A DNA stretch of 64,000 bases from Sulfuritalea sp. (lineage in GTDB: Bacteria; Pseudomonadota; Gammaproteobacteria; Burkholderiales; Rhodocyclaceae), in assembly GCA_023700805.1 (NCBI GenBank), contig JAMPYF010000022.1, positions 1 to 64,000 on the forward strand, given 5' to 3'. The notes below the pieces were generated by a model. That model had not been told where the DNA came from, did no database searches, and worked only from the letters and a program-made list of their open reading frames with translations. The translations under genes were made by a program, and so were the position numbers. Shown piece after piece: positions 16,789 through 24,346 of this stretch. The first letter of the stretch is position 1. Each line of letters opens with the position of its first letter.

Positions 16789-17242
16789 GATTTTCGGCGG
16801 CGTTCGCCGTAGCGCCAGCGCCAACTTTGCCGAGCGCCGCCTGCAGCGCGCGGAAGGGCAGCAGCACGCAGCGATGCCGGCTGGCGTAGGCGCGGGCCGG
16901 AATGAACATCGCCAGTTCGGGCCATGCCGCGGGGCCGGGCGCGGCGCCTTTCAGCATCGCATCGAGTTCGCCGGCGACGGCCTCGATCGCGGCGGCATCC
17001 TGACCCGGTGCGCGCGCCCCGAGCAGCGACGCGGCCGCTCGGCACAGCAGGCAGCCCTTGGTCTGATGGGCAACGGCGGCAATGCGCGCGCCCTCGAGCG
17101 CAACCTGCATGCGCACGCGATCGCCGCACAACGGGTTGTCGAGCCTGGCCTCGCCACTGGCGCTGTCCAGCTGGCCGTGGCCGTGGGCGGCCTGCGCCAT
17201 CTGCTTGATCGCGTCCTGATAGAGAGCGTTGCTGTCGTTCAT
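16763..17242 (-). CDS. sufU: SufU/IscU-like Fe-S scaffold protein
   Basis: 159 residues. The three scaffold cysteines are present in the usual contexts: DNPLCGDRV, KGCLLCRAAASLL and SRHRCVLLPF. The start ATG overlaps the stop of the cysteine desulfurase gene by four bases. SufU-type proteins accept sulfur from SufS-type desulfurases; in this operon the sulfur may be meant for molybdenum cofactor sulfuration rather than for Fe-S clusters. The C-terminus is odd: its last codons (VGAGATANAAE) come from the dispersed 25-bp repeat, copy 2. Confidence 0.8.
   Translation of the reverse strand: MNDSNALYQDAIKQMAQAAHGHGQLDSASGEARLDNPLCGDRVRMQVALEGARIAAVAHQTKGCLLCRAAASLLGARAPGQDAAAIEAVAGELDAMLKGAAPGPAAWPELAMFIPARAYASRHRCVLLPFRALQAALGKVGAGATANAAENHGEIKGAL
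16804..16830 (-). repeat. Dispersed ~25-bp repeat, copy 2 (in SufU-like C-terminus)
   Basis: The minus strand reads AAAGTTGGCGCTGGCG then CTACGGCGA, identical to copy 1. It is in frame and encodes KVGAGATA near the end of the scaffold protein. Confidence 0.75.
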
Positions 17243-18453
17243 AGCAATGTCCGCCTCGCCTCGGCGAGGCCATCGAGCAATGCCTGGATGTCGGCCTCGT
17301 CGTTGTAGAGCGCGATGCTGGACCGCGTGCAGGCTTCGGCGCCGAGTGCCGCCAGCAGCGGCTGCGCGCAATGGTGGCCGCCGCGCAAGGCCAGCCCGTG
17401 GCCGTCGAGCACCTGGCAGATGTCGTGCGGATGCAGGCCGGGAATGTCGAAGGAAACGATGGGCGCGCGCGCGGCCGCGGCGACCGGCCCCAGCAGACGC
17501 AGTTGCGGAATGCGCTGCAGGCCCGCGATCAGTTGCCGGCATAGCGCGTCTTCGCGCTCGCGGATGGCGGCCCAGTCCAGCGTCATCATCCACTCCAGCG
17601 CGGCGGCGAGGCCGACCGCCTGGGCGATCGGCGGCGTGCCGGCCTCGAAGCGCTGCGGCGGCGCGGCCCAGGTGGTGAGCGCGGGCGTGACCTCGCCGAT
17701 CATGCCGCCGCCGCCGAGGAAGGGCGGCATCGCCGCGAGCAGCTCCGCCCGGCCCCAGAGCACGCCGACGCCGCCCGGGCCGAAGCATTTGTGGCCGGAA
17801 AAGGCATAGAAATCCACGCCCAGCGCGCGCACATCCTGCGGCCCATGCTGCACCGCCTGCGCACCGTCGAGCAGCACCCTGGCCCCGGCCTGGCGCGCCG
17901 CGGCGACGATGGCGGCGACATCGGTCCAGGCGCCGGTGACGTTGGAGCACTGCGTGACGGCGACCAGGCGGCAGCGGCTGCCCATGAGTTCGAGAAGGCA
18001 CGTCAGATCGAGTACGCCGTCGGCGCCGACCGGGATCAGCGCCAGTTCGATGCCGGTGCGCTCGCGCAGCATCTGCCAGGGCACGAAATTACTGTGATGC
18101 TCGGCGACCGAGATCAGCACGCGGTCGCCGGCCTGGAACGTATTGCCGAAGGCCTGCGCGACGAGATTCAGCGCGGCCGTGGCGCCCGCGGTGAATACGA
18201 TCTCCTCGGCCGAGCCGGCATTGAGGAAGCGCGCGACGCTGTGCCGTGCCGCATCGAAGGCGCGATCCGCCGCCTCGGCAAGGGCGTAGGTGCCGCGCAT
18301 GACATTGGCGCGACAGGTGGTTTCGTGCCTGATCACGGCATCGAGCGCCGCACCGTGAATCTGCGCCGTCGCCGCGCTGTCGAGATAATGCATCCCGGGC
18401 GCGGCGGCAAGCAGCGGGAACTGGCCGCGCAGGGCGGAAACGGCGGCGTTCAT
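17239..18453 (-). CDS. sufS: Cysteine desulfurase, SufS type
   Basis: 404 residues, PLP-dependent class V aminotransferase fold. The PLP lysine sits in FYAFSGHKCFGP and the catalytic cysteine in RGGHHCAQPLL, the short-loop type II (SufS/CsdA) context. It frees sulfur from cysteine as a persulfide. The gene overlaps its neighbours on both sides by ATGA. XdhC-type proteins are known to receive sulfur from a NifS-like enzyme when sulfurating molybdenum cofactor, so this is a likely dedicated sulfur donor. Confidence 0.88.
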   Translation of the reverse strand: MNAAVSALRGQFPLLAAAPGMHYLDSAATAQIHGAALDAVIRHETTCRANVMRGTYALAEAADRAFDAARHSVARFLNAGSAEEIVFTAGATAALNLVAQAFGNTFQAGDRVLISVAEHHSNFVPWQMLRERTGIELALIPVGADGVLDLTCLLELMGSRCRLVAVTQCSNVTGAWTDVAAIVAAARQAGARVLLDGAQAVQHGPQDVRALGVDFYAFSGHKCFGPGGVGVLWGRAELLAAMPPFLGGGGMIGEVTPALTTWAAPPQRFEAGTPPIAQAVGLAAALEWMMTLDWAAIREREDALCRQLIAGLQRIPQLRLLGPVAAAARAPIVSFDIPGLHPHDICQVLDGHGLALRGGHHCAQPLLAALGAEACTRSSIALYNDEADIQALLDGLAEARRTLL

Positions 18454-20069
18454 CGCAGCGGCAACTGTTCCAGCGCGGCCGGCGTGTCGACGTCGGCGAA
18501 GATAGCCTCGTCGTCGCAGGCGGCGGCATCGATGCGGTCGGCATGACGCTGCAGCAGTTCGCGCGCGCCGACGTCGCCCTGCACCTGCTGCATCTCGGCG
18601 AAGAATTCGCGCGGCCACAGGATGGGATTGCCGCGCCGGCCCTGCTTCATCGGCACCACGATGTTGCCGCGCTGCGGGTCGAAGGCGTCGACCAGCCGGT
18701 CGATGTGCCCGGCATCGATGCAGGGCATGTCGCCGAGCACCACCACCACCGCGTCGATGTCGCCCGGCAGCGCCTGCAGGCCGGCACGCAGCGAGGAAGC
18801 CATGCCCGATTCATGCGCGGCGTTGTGGGCGAATTCGAGTTCGAGTCCGGCGAGGCTCTGGCGCACCGCGGCGGCATCGTGGCCGGTGACGACGACAACG
18901 CCGACGCAGCGCGAGGCCAGCGCGGCGTTGGCCGCACGGCGCACCATCGGCACGCCGCCGACCGGGGCCAGCAGCTTGTTGCTGCCCGCCATGCGCCGGC
19001 TGCTGCCGGCGGCCAGCACCAGGGCCGCCACACGGCGGCCGGGCGCGATGCGCTGTGCCACGGGCTCCACGGCCTCGGGATCCTCCGCGGCCTCGGGCGC
19101 GCTGCGGATCAGGCCGCCGACGCCCATGGCCATGATTTCGGCCGCACCCACCGGCAATCCGGCCAGCATGCGCTGCAGCACCCAGTCGAGGCCGTTGCTG
19201 CGCCGCGAGCGCGCGCAGCCGGGCAGGATGATTACCGGCACCCCGCCGATACGCGCCAGCAGCAGCATGTTGCCCGGCTCGACCGGCATGCCGAAATGGA
19301 GTATCTCGCCGCCGGCGGCGACGATGGCGGATGGAATGGTGTCGGCGCGGTCCTTGGGCACGGTGGCGCCGGCGATCATCAGCAGATCGCAACCGGCCGC
19401 CAGGGTTTCGCGCAGGGCCAGCGCCACGGCATCGCGCTGGTGGGCGCAGCGCTGGACCAGACCGAGGTGGGAACCCAGGTCCTCGATGCGCCGCCTGCTG
19501 CTGGTGACGGCCGTGGCGTAGTGCTTCGCCGGGTCGCCGGGCTGCTCGGTGACGATTAGCCCGGCACGCTGCTGCCGGAACGGCAACAAACCCAGCGCCG
19601 CGCCCCGTCCGGCCTGTTCGGCGCAGCGGGCGATGAGCTCGCGGCCGACGGCCAAAGGAATGATCTTGACCGTGGCGACCACGGCGCCGGCCCGCACCGC
19701 AGTCAGCGGCGGCAGCGTGGCGACGGTGACCGACTCGTCGATGCGATTGATCTGGTCGATGATGTCGGCATCGATGGTGACCAGGCCGCGCTGCGTTGCG
19801 TGCAGGTTGCAGCGCCCGGTGTAAGCCCTGCGCGCGACGATGCCCGCGCCCGGCAGCAGCGCGGCGATGGTTGCCGCGGCGGCATCTTCGGCGAGATCGT
19901 CGGCGGCGAGCCGCGCGCCGTACACGCTGGAATGACCGGCGGCGGCCAGGGCCTGGATGTCGGCGCCGGTGAGACGGCGCCCCTTCTTCATGGCGCCGTC
20001 GGGCAGGCGCAGGCTGTGTGCCAGCAGCAGGCCTTCGCTCTCCGCCAGCGGAAATTCGCCGAAGATCAT
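18450..20069 (-). CDS. MoeA-like / MobA-like (MocA) fusion for molybdenum cofactor
   Basis: 539 residues. The N-terminal ~335 residues are a molybdopterin-binding MoeA/MogA-like region (VKIIPLAVGRELI; IAGATVPKDRADTIPSAI; PGCARSRRSNGLD). The C-terminal ~195 residues are a MobA-like nucleotidyltransferase (VLAAGSSRRM near residue 345; VVVVLGDMPC). This fusion is known and probably joins molybdate insertion or cofactor binding to cytidylyl transfer, giving the cytosine-dinucleotide cofactor of xanthine-oxidase-family enzymes. Overlaps of 4 bp on both sides place it in the operon. Confidence 0.85.
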   Translation of the reverse strand: MIFGEFPLAESEGLLLAHSLRLPDGAMKKGRRLTGADIQALAAAGHSSVYGARLAADDLAEDAAAATIAALLPGAGIVARRAYTGRCNLHATQRGLVTIDADIIDQINRIDESVTVATLPPLTAVRAGAVVATVKIIPLAVGRELIARCAEQAGRGAALGLLPFRQQRAGLIVTEQPGDPAKHYATAVTSSRRRIEDLGSHLGLVQRCAHQRDAVALALRETLAAGCDLLMIAGATVPKDRADTIPSAIVAAGGEILHFGMPVEPGNMLLLARIGGVPVIILPGCARSRRSNGLDWVLQRMLAGLPVGAAEIMAMGVGGLIRSAPEAAEDPEAVEPVAQRIAPGRRVAALVLAAGSSRRMAGSNKLLAPVGGVPMVRRAANAALASRCVGVVVVTGHDAAAVRQSLAGLELEFAHNAAHESGMASSLRAGLQALPGDIDAVVVVLGDMPCIDAGHIDRLVDAFDPQRGNIVVPMKQGRRGNPILWPREFFAEMQQVQGDVGARELLQRHADRIDAAACDDEAIFADVDTPAALEQLPLR

Positions 20070-20773
20070 GCGCCTGTTGCCACGCGGTCGCCGCGGTAGC
20101 GGACCTGGATCACTTCGGCGAGGATGGACACGGCGATTTCGGCCGGCGCACGACCGCCGAGGTCGAGGCCGATCGGCGAATGGATGCGCCCGGTCAGTTC
20201 GCCCAGTCCGGCGGCGCGCAGGCGTTCCAGGCGCTTCTCATGGGTGCGCCGGCTGCCCAGGGCGCCGATATAGAACAGGGCGCTGGGCAGGGCCAGTTCC
20301 AGCGCGGGATCGTCGAGCTTTGGATCGTGCGACAACGCCACCAGCGCCGTCGCGTCGTCGAGACCCAGACGCGCCAGCGCTTCGTCGGGCCACTCGTCGC
20401 TGAGTTGCACGCCGGGAAAACGCTCGGCCGAGGCAAAGGCGCCGCGCGGATCGATCACCACCACCTCGAAGCCGGCGGCAGCCGCCATCGGCGCCAGGGC
20501 CTGGGCGATATGCACGGCGCCGACGATCAGCAGGCGCGGCGACGGCACGTAAGCTCGCGCGAAGAGTCCTGCGGCGCCGGCGAGGGATGAGCTGCGCCCG
20601 GAACCCAGGAGCCCGCGCGCCTCGGCGAGCTGCTCCGCCGACAGCGGCAGCTCGCCCTCGCAACCTGCGGCATCGAGCAGGCATTGCGCGCCGTCGCCCA
20701 GCCGCGTCACCAGCATCAGCGGCTGCCGCCGCTGTTCCGCCGCGGCGATCCGGGCCAGGGTCGTGCGCTTCAT
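20066..20773 (-). CDS. XdhC Rossmann-domain protein
   Basis: 235 residues from the ATG at 20773, which overlaps the stop of the upstream gene. After a short XdhC N-terminal piece, the C-terminal Rossmann domain begins around residue 78 (RLLIVGAVHIAQALAPMA), followed by VVVIDPRGAFASAERFPG and a conserved SPIGLDLGGRAPAEIAVSI. XdhC proteins bind molybdenum cofactor, let it be sulfurated and hand it to the apo-hydroxylase. Here the usual single XdhC is split into two genes. Confidence 0.85.
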   Translation of the reverse strand: MKRTTLARIAAAEQRRQPLMLVTRLGDGAQCLLDAAGCEGELPLSAEQLAEARGLLGSGRSSSLAGAAGLFARAYVPSPRLLIVGAVHIAQALAPMAAAAGFEVVVIDPRGAFASAERFPGVQLSDEWPDEALARLGLDDATALVALSHDPKLDDPALELALPSALFYIGALGSRRTHEKRLERLRAAGLGELTGRIHSPIGLDLGGRAPAEIAVSILAEVIQVRYRGDRVATGA

Positions 20774-21108
20774 TCGACCGGCTCGACGAAGACCTGCACG
20801 CGGCCGCCGCAGGCCAGCCCGACCTGCCAGGCCTGCTCGTCGCTGACGCCGAACTCCAGCAATTGCGGCCTGCCGCTGGCCATGACCTGGGCCGCGGCAT
20901 CGATCACGGCGCCTTCGATGCAACCGCCGGACACCGAGCCGAGGAAATGCCCGGCATCATCGACCGCCAGATGACTGCCCTCGGGTCGCGGCGAGGAGCC
21001 CCAGGTGCTGACCACCGTGGCCAGCGCCGCCGCCTTGCCCGCGGCACGCCATTGCAGTAGATGTGCAAACAGGGAATCGTCGTCTGTATTCACTATGGTT
21101 ATCCGCAT
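20770..21108 (-). CDS. XdhC/CoxI N-terminal domain protein
   Basis: 112 residues from the ATG at 21108. It has the XdhC/CoxI signature: TVVSTWGSSPRPEGSHLAV, GSVSGGCIEGAVI and a Cys (LACGGRVQVFVE). First gene of the six-gene minus-strand operon, divergent from the TrpB-like gene. Together with the following gene it makes a complete XdhC function. Confidence 0.85.
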   Translation of the reverse strand: MRITIVNTDDDSLFAHLLQWRAAGKAAALATVVSTWGSSPRPEGSHLAVDDAGHFLGSVSGGCIEGAVIDAAAQVMASGRPQLLEFGVSDEQAWQVGLACGGRVQVFVEPVE

Positions 21109-21421
21109 TTTCCTGCGTGGGGCCCGCAGAGCCAGGAAGCCGCCCGCTCTCTGGCGACTCGTTGCCCGGATGCCGCCGAAAAAATCACTTGTCACGGCAA
21201 GCAAGACACTACTCCTTTAGATTGCAAGAATCCTGCTTTGCCGCAACTCAAAAAAACCCTAGGAAACGGATTGACATTCCGCCATCCCTTTGCATACAGT
21301 GTACCGTATCCTGAATTGGACTTGCCAACCAAAGCGAAGGCCACAAGCCTTCGCGCCATCTCTGATCCAAGGTTGCAGTTGTAGCCCGAACCGACCAAAA
21401 CAATTATCGAGGAGACTAGAC
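21109..21421 (+). promoter_or_regulatory. Divergent region with trpB2 promoter and operator
   Basis: 313 bp. Toward the TrpB-like gene there is a perfect -35 TTGACA (21271-21276), an 18-bp spacer and -10 TACAGT (21295-21300). The palindrome ATACAGTGTACCGTATCC (21294-21311) overlies the -10. The same arrangement is seen upstream of the reductase operon at 28018-28058. Nothing else is evident in this stretch. Confidence 0.6.
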
Positions 21422-22792
21422 ATGCATCAGACCCGCGTCACACTGGAACAGAACGAGATTCCGACCCATTGGTACAACGTCGTCGCCGACATGCCGAATC
21501 CGCCGCTGCCGCCGCTGGCGCCGGACGGCAACCCGGTGGCGCCGGAACAGATGCTGGCCATCTTCCCCGGCAACCTGCTGGAGCAGGAAATGAGCGCCGA
21601 ACGCTGGATTCCGATTCCCGAGGAAGTGCGCGAGGTTTATAGCATATGGCGTCCGACCCCGCTGATGCGGGCCTCCCGCCTGGAAAAGGTGCTGGGCACG
21701 CCGTGCAAGATATTCTTCAAGTACGAGGGCGTCAGCCCGTCGGGTTCGCACAAGACCAATACCTCGGTGCCGCAGGCCTATTACAACAAGCAGGCCGGCT
21801 TCTCCCGCCTGACCACCGAAACCGGCGCCGGCCAGTGGGGTTCCGCGCTGTCCTTCGCCGGCCAGATGTACGGCATCGACGTACGCATCTACATGGTCAA
21901 GATCAGCTACGAACAGAAGCCCTATCGCCGCTCGATGATGCAGACCTGGGGCGCCAACGTTTTCCCCAGCCCGACCGACATGACGAATGCCGGCCGCGAT
22001 GCGCTGGCCAAGGATCCGAACAACCAGGGCAGCCTGGGCCTGGCGATTTCCGAAGCCGTCGAGGAAGCAGCGTCGCGTCCCGATACCAACTACGCGCTGG
22101 GTTCGGTGCTCAATCACGTACTGCTGCACCAGACCATCATTGGTCAGGAAGCCAAGACGCAGATGGCCAAGATCGGCGAGTATCCCGACATGGTCTTCGC
22201 CCCCTGCGGCGGCGGATCGAACTTCGCCGGCATCGCCTTCCCCTTCCTTGCCGACAAGGCGGCGGGCAAGAAGGTGCGCCTGGTCGGCGTCGAGCCGACC
22301 TCCTGCCCGTCGATGACCAAGGGCGTCTATGCCTACGACTACGGCGACGTCTCCGGCTACACGCCGCTGATGAAGATGTACACGCTGGGCCACAACTTCA
22401 TGCCGCCGGGCATCCATGCCGGTGGCCTGCGCTATCACGGCGAGTCGCCGCTGGTATCCCAGCTCTATCACGAAAAAATCATCGAAGCGGTTGCCGTGCC
22501 GCAGGTCGCGACCTTCGCCGCCGGCGTCATGTTCGCCAAGGCCGAAGGCATCATCCCGGCGCCGGAATCCTGCCACGGCATCCGTGCCGTGATCGACGAG
22601 GCGCTGCGCTGCAAGGAAACCGGCGAGGCGAAGACCCTGCTGTTCTGTCTCTCGGGTCACGGCCATTTCGACATGGCATCCTACGACCGCTACCTGTCCG
22701 GCAAACTGGAAGACTTCGACTATCCGAAGGCGATGGTGGATGAGGCGCTCAAAGGTCTGCCGAACGTGGACTGGCCGCCGAAGGCTGCCTGA
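21422..22792 (+). CDS. trpB2: TrpB2-like tryptophan synthase beta-type PLP enzyme
   Basis: 456 residues. PLP-fold type II with the PLP-lysine in SGSHKTNTS and the phosphate-binding loop CGGGSNFAG. The long N-terminus before the core and residues such as PAPESCHG identify the TrpB2 (TrpB-like) subgroup rather than TrpB1. TrpB2 enzymes catalyse beta-replacement with indole and serine or phosphoserine, but many act in other contexts. No trpA is near. A GAGGAG site sets the start. Its promoter carries the same palindrome as the facing reductase-ligase operon, so it is probably co-regulated with that catabolic module. Confidence 0.85.
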   Translation: MHQTRVTLEQNEIPTHWYNVVADMPNPPLPPLAPDGNPVAPEQMLAIFPGNLLEQEMSAERWIPIPEEVREVYSIWRPTPLMRASRLEKVLGTPCKIFFKYEGVSPSGSHKTNTSVPQAYYNKQAGFSRLTTETGAGQWGSALSFAGQMYGIDVRIYMVKISYEQKPYRRSMMQTWGANVFPSPTDMTNAGRDALAKDPNNQGSLGLAISEAVEEAASRPDTNYALGSVLNHVLLHQTIIGQEAKTQMAKIGEYPDMVFAPCGGGSNFAGIAFPFLADKAAGKKVRLVGVEPTSCPSMTKGVYAYDYGDVSGYTPLMKMYTLGHNFMPPGIHAGGLRYHGESPLVSQLYHEKIIEAVAVPQVATFAAGVMFAKAEGIIPAPESCHGIRAVIDEALRCKETGEAKTLLFCLSGHGHFDMASYDRYLSGKLEDFDYPKAMVDEALKGLPNVDWPPKAA

Positions 22793-22812
22793 TCTGCGAA
22801 TACGCTGAATGA

Positions 22813-22841
22813 GAAAGGGAGCCGAGGCTCCCTTTCTTTTT
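22813..22841 (+). terminator. Rho-independent terminator
   Basis: An 11-bp perfect stem (GAAAGGGAGCC / GGCTCCCTTTC) with a 2-base loop is followed by TTTTT. It ends the trpB2 transcript and lies 55 bp from the end of the convergent operon. Confidence 0.9.
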
Positions 22842-22896
22842 CGCCGCGGCCCGCGGGAATCGGCGGCCATCCCGGACCGATATTGGCTCCGATCGT

Positions 22897-23091
22897 TTAG
22901 CCGGCGCCGTCTTCTCGCCCGCCCGTCCGGGCCGAGAATTCGACCAGCGCTCGTTGAAATTCCTCGATTGCGGCGGCGCTGATTTCCTCGCCACACTCGT
23001 AGCAGTGGGCGCCATTGGTACGATCGACCCAGCGGCAGCCGCAGTGATCGCAGGCCAGTTCCGGTGCGCCGCGCGGATTGATGAATATCAC
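22897..23091 (-). CDS. Small zinc-ribbon protein, 64 aa
   Basis: A GTG start at 23091 overlaps the preceding stop as GTGA, giving 64 residues. Two Cys pairs, CDHC and CYEC, about 17 residues apart form a rubredoxin- or zinc-ribbon-like site, followed by a Glu-rich helix. Last gene of the reductase-ligase operon. It may be a zinc-binding or electron-transfer partner; no specific family recognised. Confidence 0.6.
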   Translation of the reverse strand: MIFINPRGAPELACDHCGCRWVDRTNGAHCYECGEEISAAAIEEFQRALVEFSARTGGREDGAG

Positions 23092-23564
23092 CGGCAGGCA
23101 CCGAGAAAGGCCAGGCCAAGCGATTCGAGGAAATCCTCGTAGCCGGCATCCTGCAACTGGGCCTTGTTCTTGAACAGGAAGAACATGATGTTGCCGCGCC
23201 GGATCAGGCGCTTGATGGTCTTCAGCATGTCGCCGCCCAGTTCGGCCAGCATCGTGTCCATCGCCTCCTGGTCGGCCACCAGCAGAACGTCTACCCGGGT
23301 CGAGGAGATCCCGGCAAAACGTTCCATGCGCGCCGCCATGCCGCCGTTCTCGATTTCCCATGCCATCATCGGCACCTCGTTCACCACCCGCACGCCTTCG
23401 CTGCGCTTGCCGGGCAGGATGCCGGACGCCTCGCGCGAAACGAAGCCGAGCCGCGAACCGGCCTCCATCTCGACGAACAGTTCGCGCTGGCGATCGAGCA
23501 TGGCCTGCCACAGGCTCATGTCGCCGAACATTTCACCGAGCATTGGATCAGTAGCGGTATTCAT
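23088..23564 (-). CDS. Unknown operon protein, 158 aa
   Basis: Soluble, no signal. Its C-terminal ~65 residues (LLVADQEAM through DFLESLGLAF) resemble the end of the upstream 127-aa protein (LLVMNDTAI through DFIESLEL), so the two are likely diverged paralogues or paired subunits. The start overlaps the upstream stop by one base (TGATG). Function unknown; conserved coupling to the ligase and reductase is the only clue. Confidence 0.65.
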   Translation of the reverse strand: MNTATDPMLGEMFGDMSLWQAMLDRQRELFVEMEAGSRLGFVSREASGILPGKRSEGVRVVNEVPMMAWEIENGGMAARMERFAGISSTRVDVLLVADQEAMDTMLAELGGDMLKTIKRLIRRGNIMFFLFKNKAQLQDAGYEDFLESLGLAFLGACR

Positions 23565-23947
23565 CAGTGTTTGGGCGTCGCCAGTTCAAGTGATTCGATG
23601 AAATCGAGCACGCCCGAGGCATCGAGCTCGTCGCGCGGGCGCAGGACGAAGGGCTTGATGTCGAGGCGCCGCACCAGGCGGGACATGATCGCCGTGCCGT
23701 CAGCGCCAACTCTCTCGATGGCCGTGTCGTTCATCACCAGCAACAGGCCCCAGTCGGCGGGATAGCGTCCATCGAAGGCCACCGGGCCGCTCGGCCGGGC
23801 GCGGCTGCCGGGCCACCAGAGCCAAGCCCGCCCACGCTTCGCGGCATGGTCATCGCCGCCGATGAAGGCGACCGCGAGCGGCGGCCCTGCGGCTTCCGTG
23901 ACTTCAGGCATCCGCGCCAGCAGGCGCGACCATCGCTCATGGTCCAT
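23564..23947 (-). CDS. Unknown operon protein, 127 aa
   Basis: The ATG follows the RidA stop codon directly. Soluble; the C-terminal half is related to the next gene's product. Residues around ERVGADGTA are encoded by copy 3 of the dispersed repeat. Trp-rich N-terminal segment (WLWWPG). No known family recognised. Confidence 0.65.
   Translation of the reverse strand: MDHERWSRLLARMPEVTEAAGPPLAVAFIGGDDHAAKRGRAWLWWPGSRARPSGPVAFDGRYPADWGLLLVMNDTAIERVGADGTAIMSRLVRRLDIKPFVLRPRDELDASGVLDFIESLELATPKH
23688..23713 (-). repeat. Dispersed ~25-bp repeat, copy 3 (in 127-aa protein)
   Basis: The minus strand reads GAGTTGGCGCTGACGG then CACGGCGAT, one core mismatch from consensus. It is in frame as RVGADGTA. 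Confidence 0.55.
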
Positions 23948-24346
23948 TCATGCGTCCGGAATGACGGCCGTCGCCTCGATTTCGACCTTCGCACCCTTCT
24001 CGACGAAACCGGCGACCTGCACCGCGGTCATCGCCGCGCCGTAGGTGCCGATGATTTCGCGGAAAACCTTGCCCAGTGCCTTTTGCGACACGTCGTACTC
24101 GTCCTTGTCGCCGAGGTACCAGGTCATGCGCACGATGTGCTCCGGGCGCGCACCGGCCTCGGCCAGGATGGCCACGATATTCCTCAGGGCCTGTGCCGCC
24201 TGCCCCACCAGATCGTCGCAATGAAACTGGCACTGCCCGTCCCAGCCGACCTGCCCGGCGACAAACACCATTTGTCCGCGCGGGGCGACCACGCCATGGC
24301 TGTAACCCTTTGCATCCATCCAGCCCGGCGGCAGCAGCTTCTTCAT
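23948..24346 (-). CDS. RidA-family (YjgF/UK114) deaminase
   Basis: 132 residues, typical RidA length, with FVAGQVGWD, the central QAAQALRNIVAILAEAGA helix, and VEIEATAVIP at the end. RidA proteins hydrolyse reactive enamines and imines, releasing ammonia. Here it overlaps the CoA-ligase stop by ATGA, in an operon for an aromatic acid. A role in a deamination step of that pathway is therefore plausible. The usual RidA Arg near the C-terminus is not evident at the expected place, so it may belong to another Rid subgroup. Confidence 0.8.
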   Translation of the reverse strand: MKKLLPPGWMDAKGYSHGVVAPRGQMVFVAGQVGWDGQCQFHCDDLVGQAAQALRNIVAILAEAGARPEHIVRMTWYLGDKDEYDVSQKALGKVFREIIGTYGAAMTAVQVAGFVEKGAKVEIEATAVIPDA

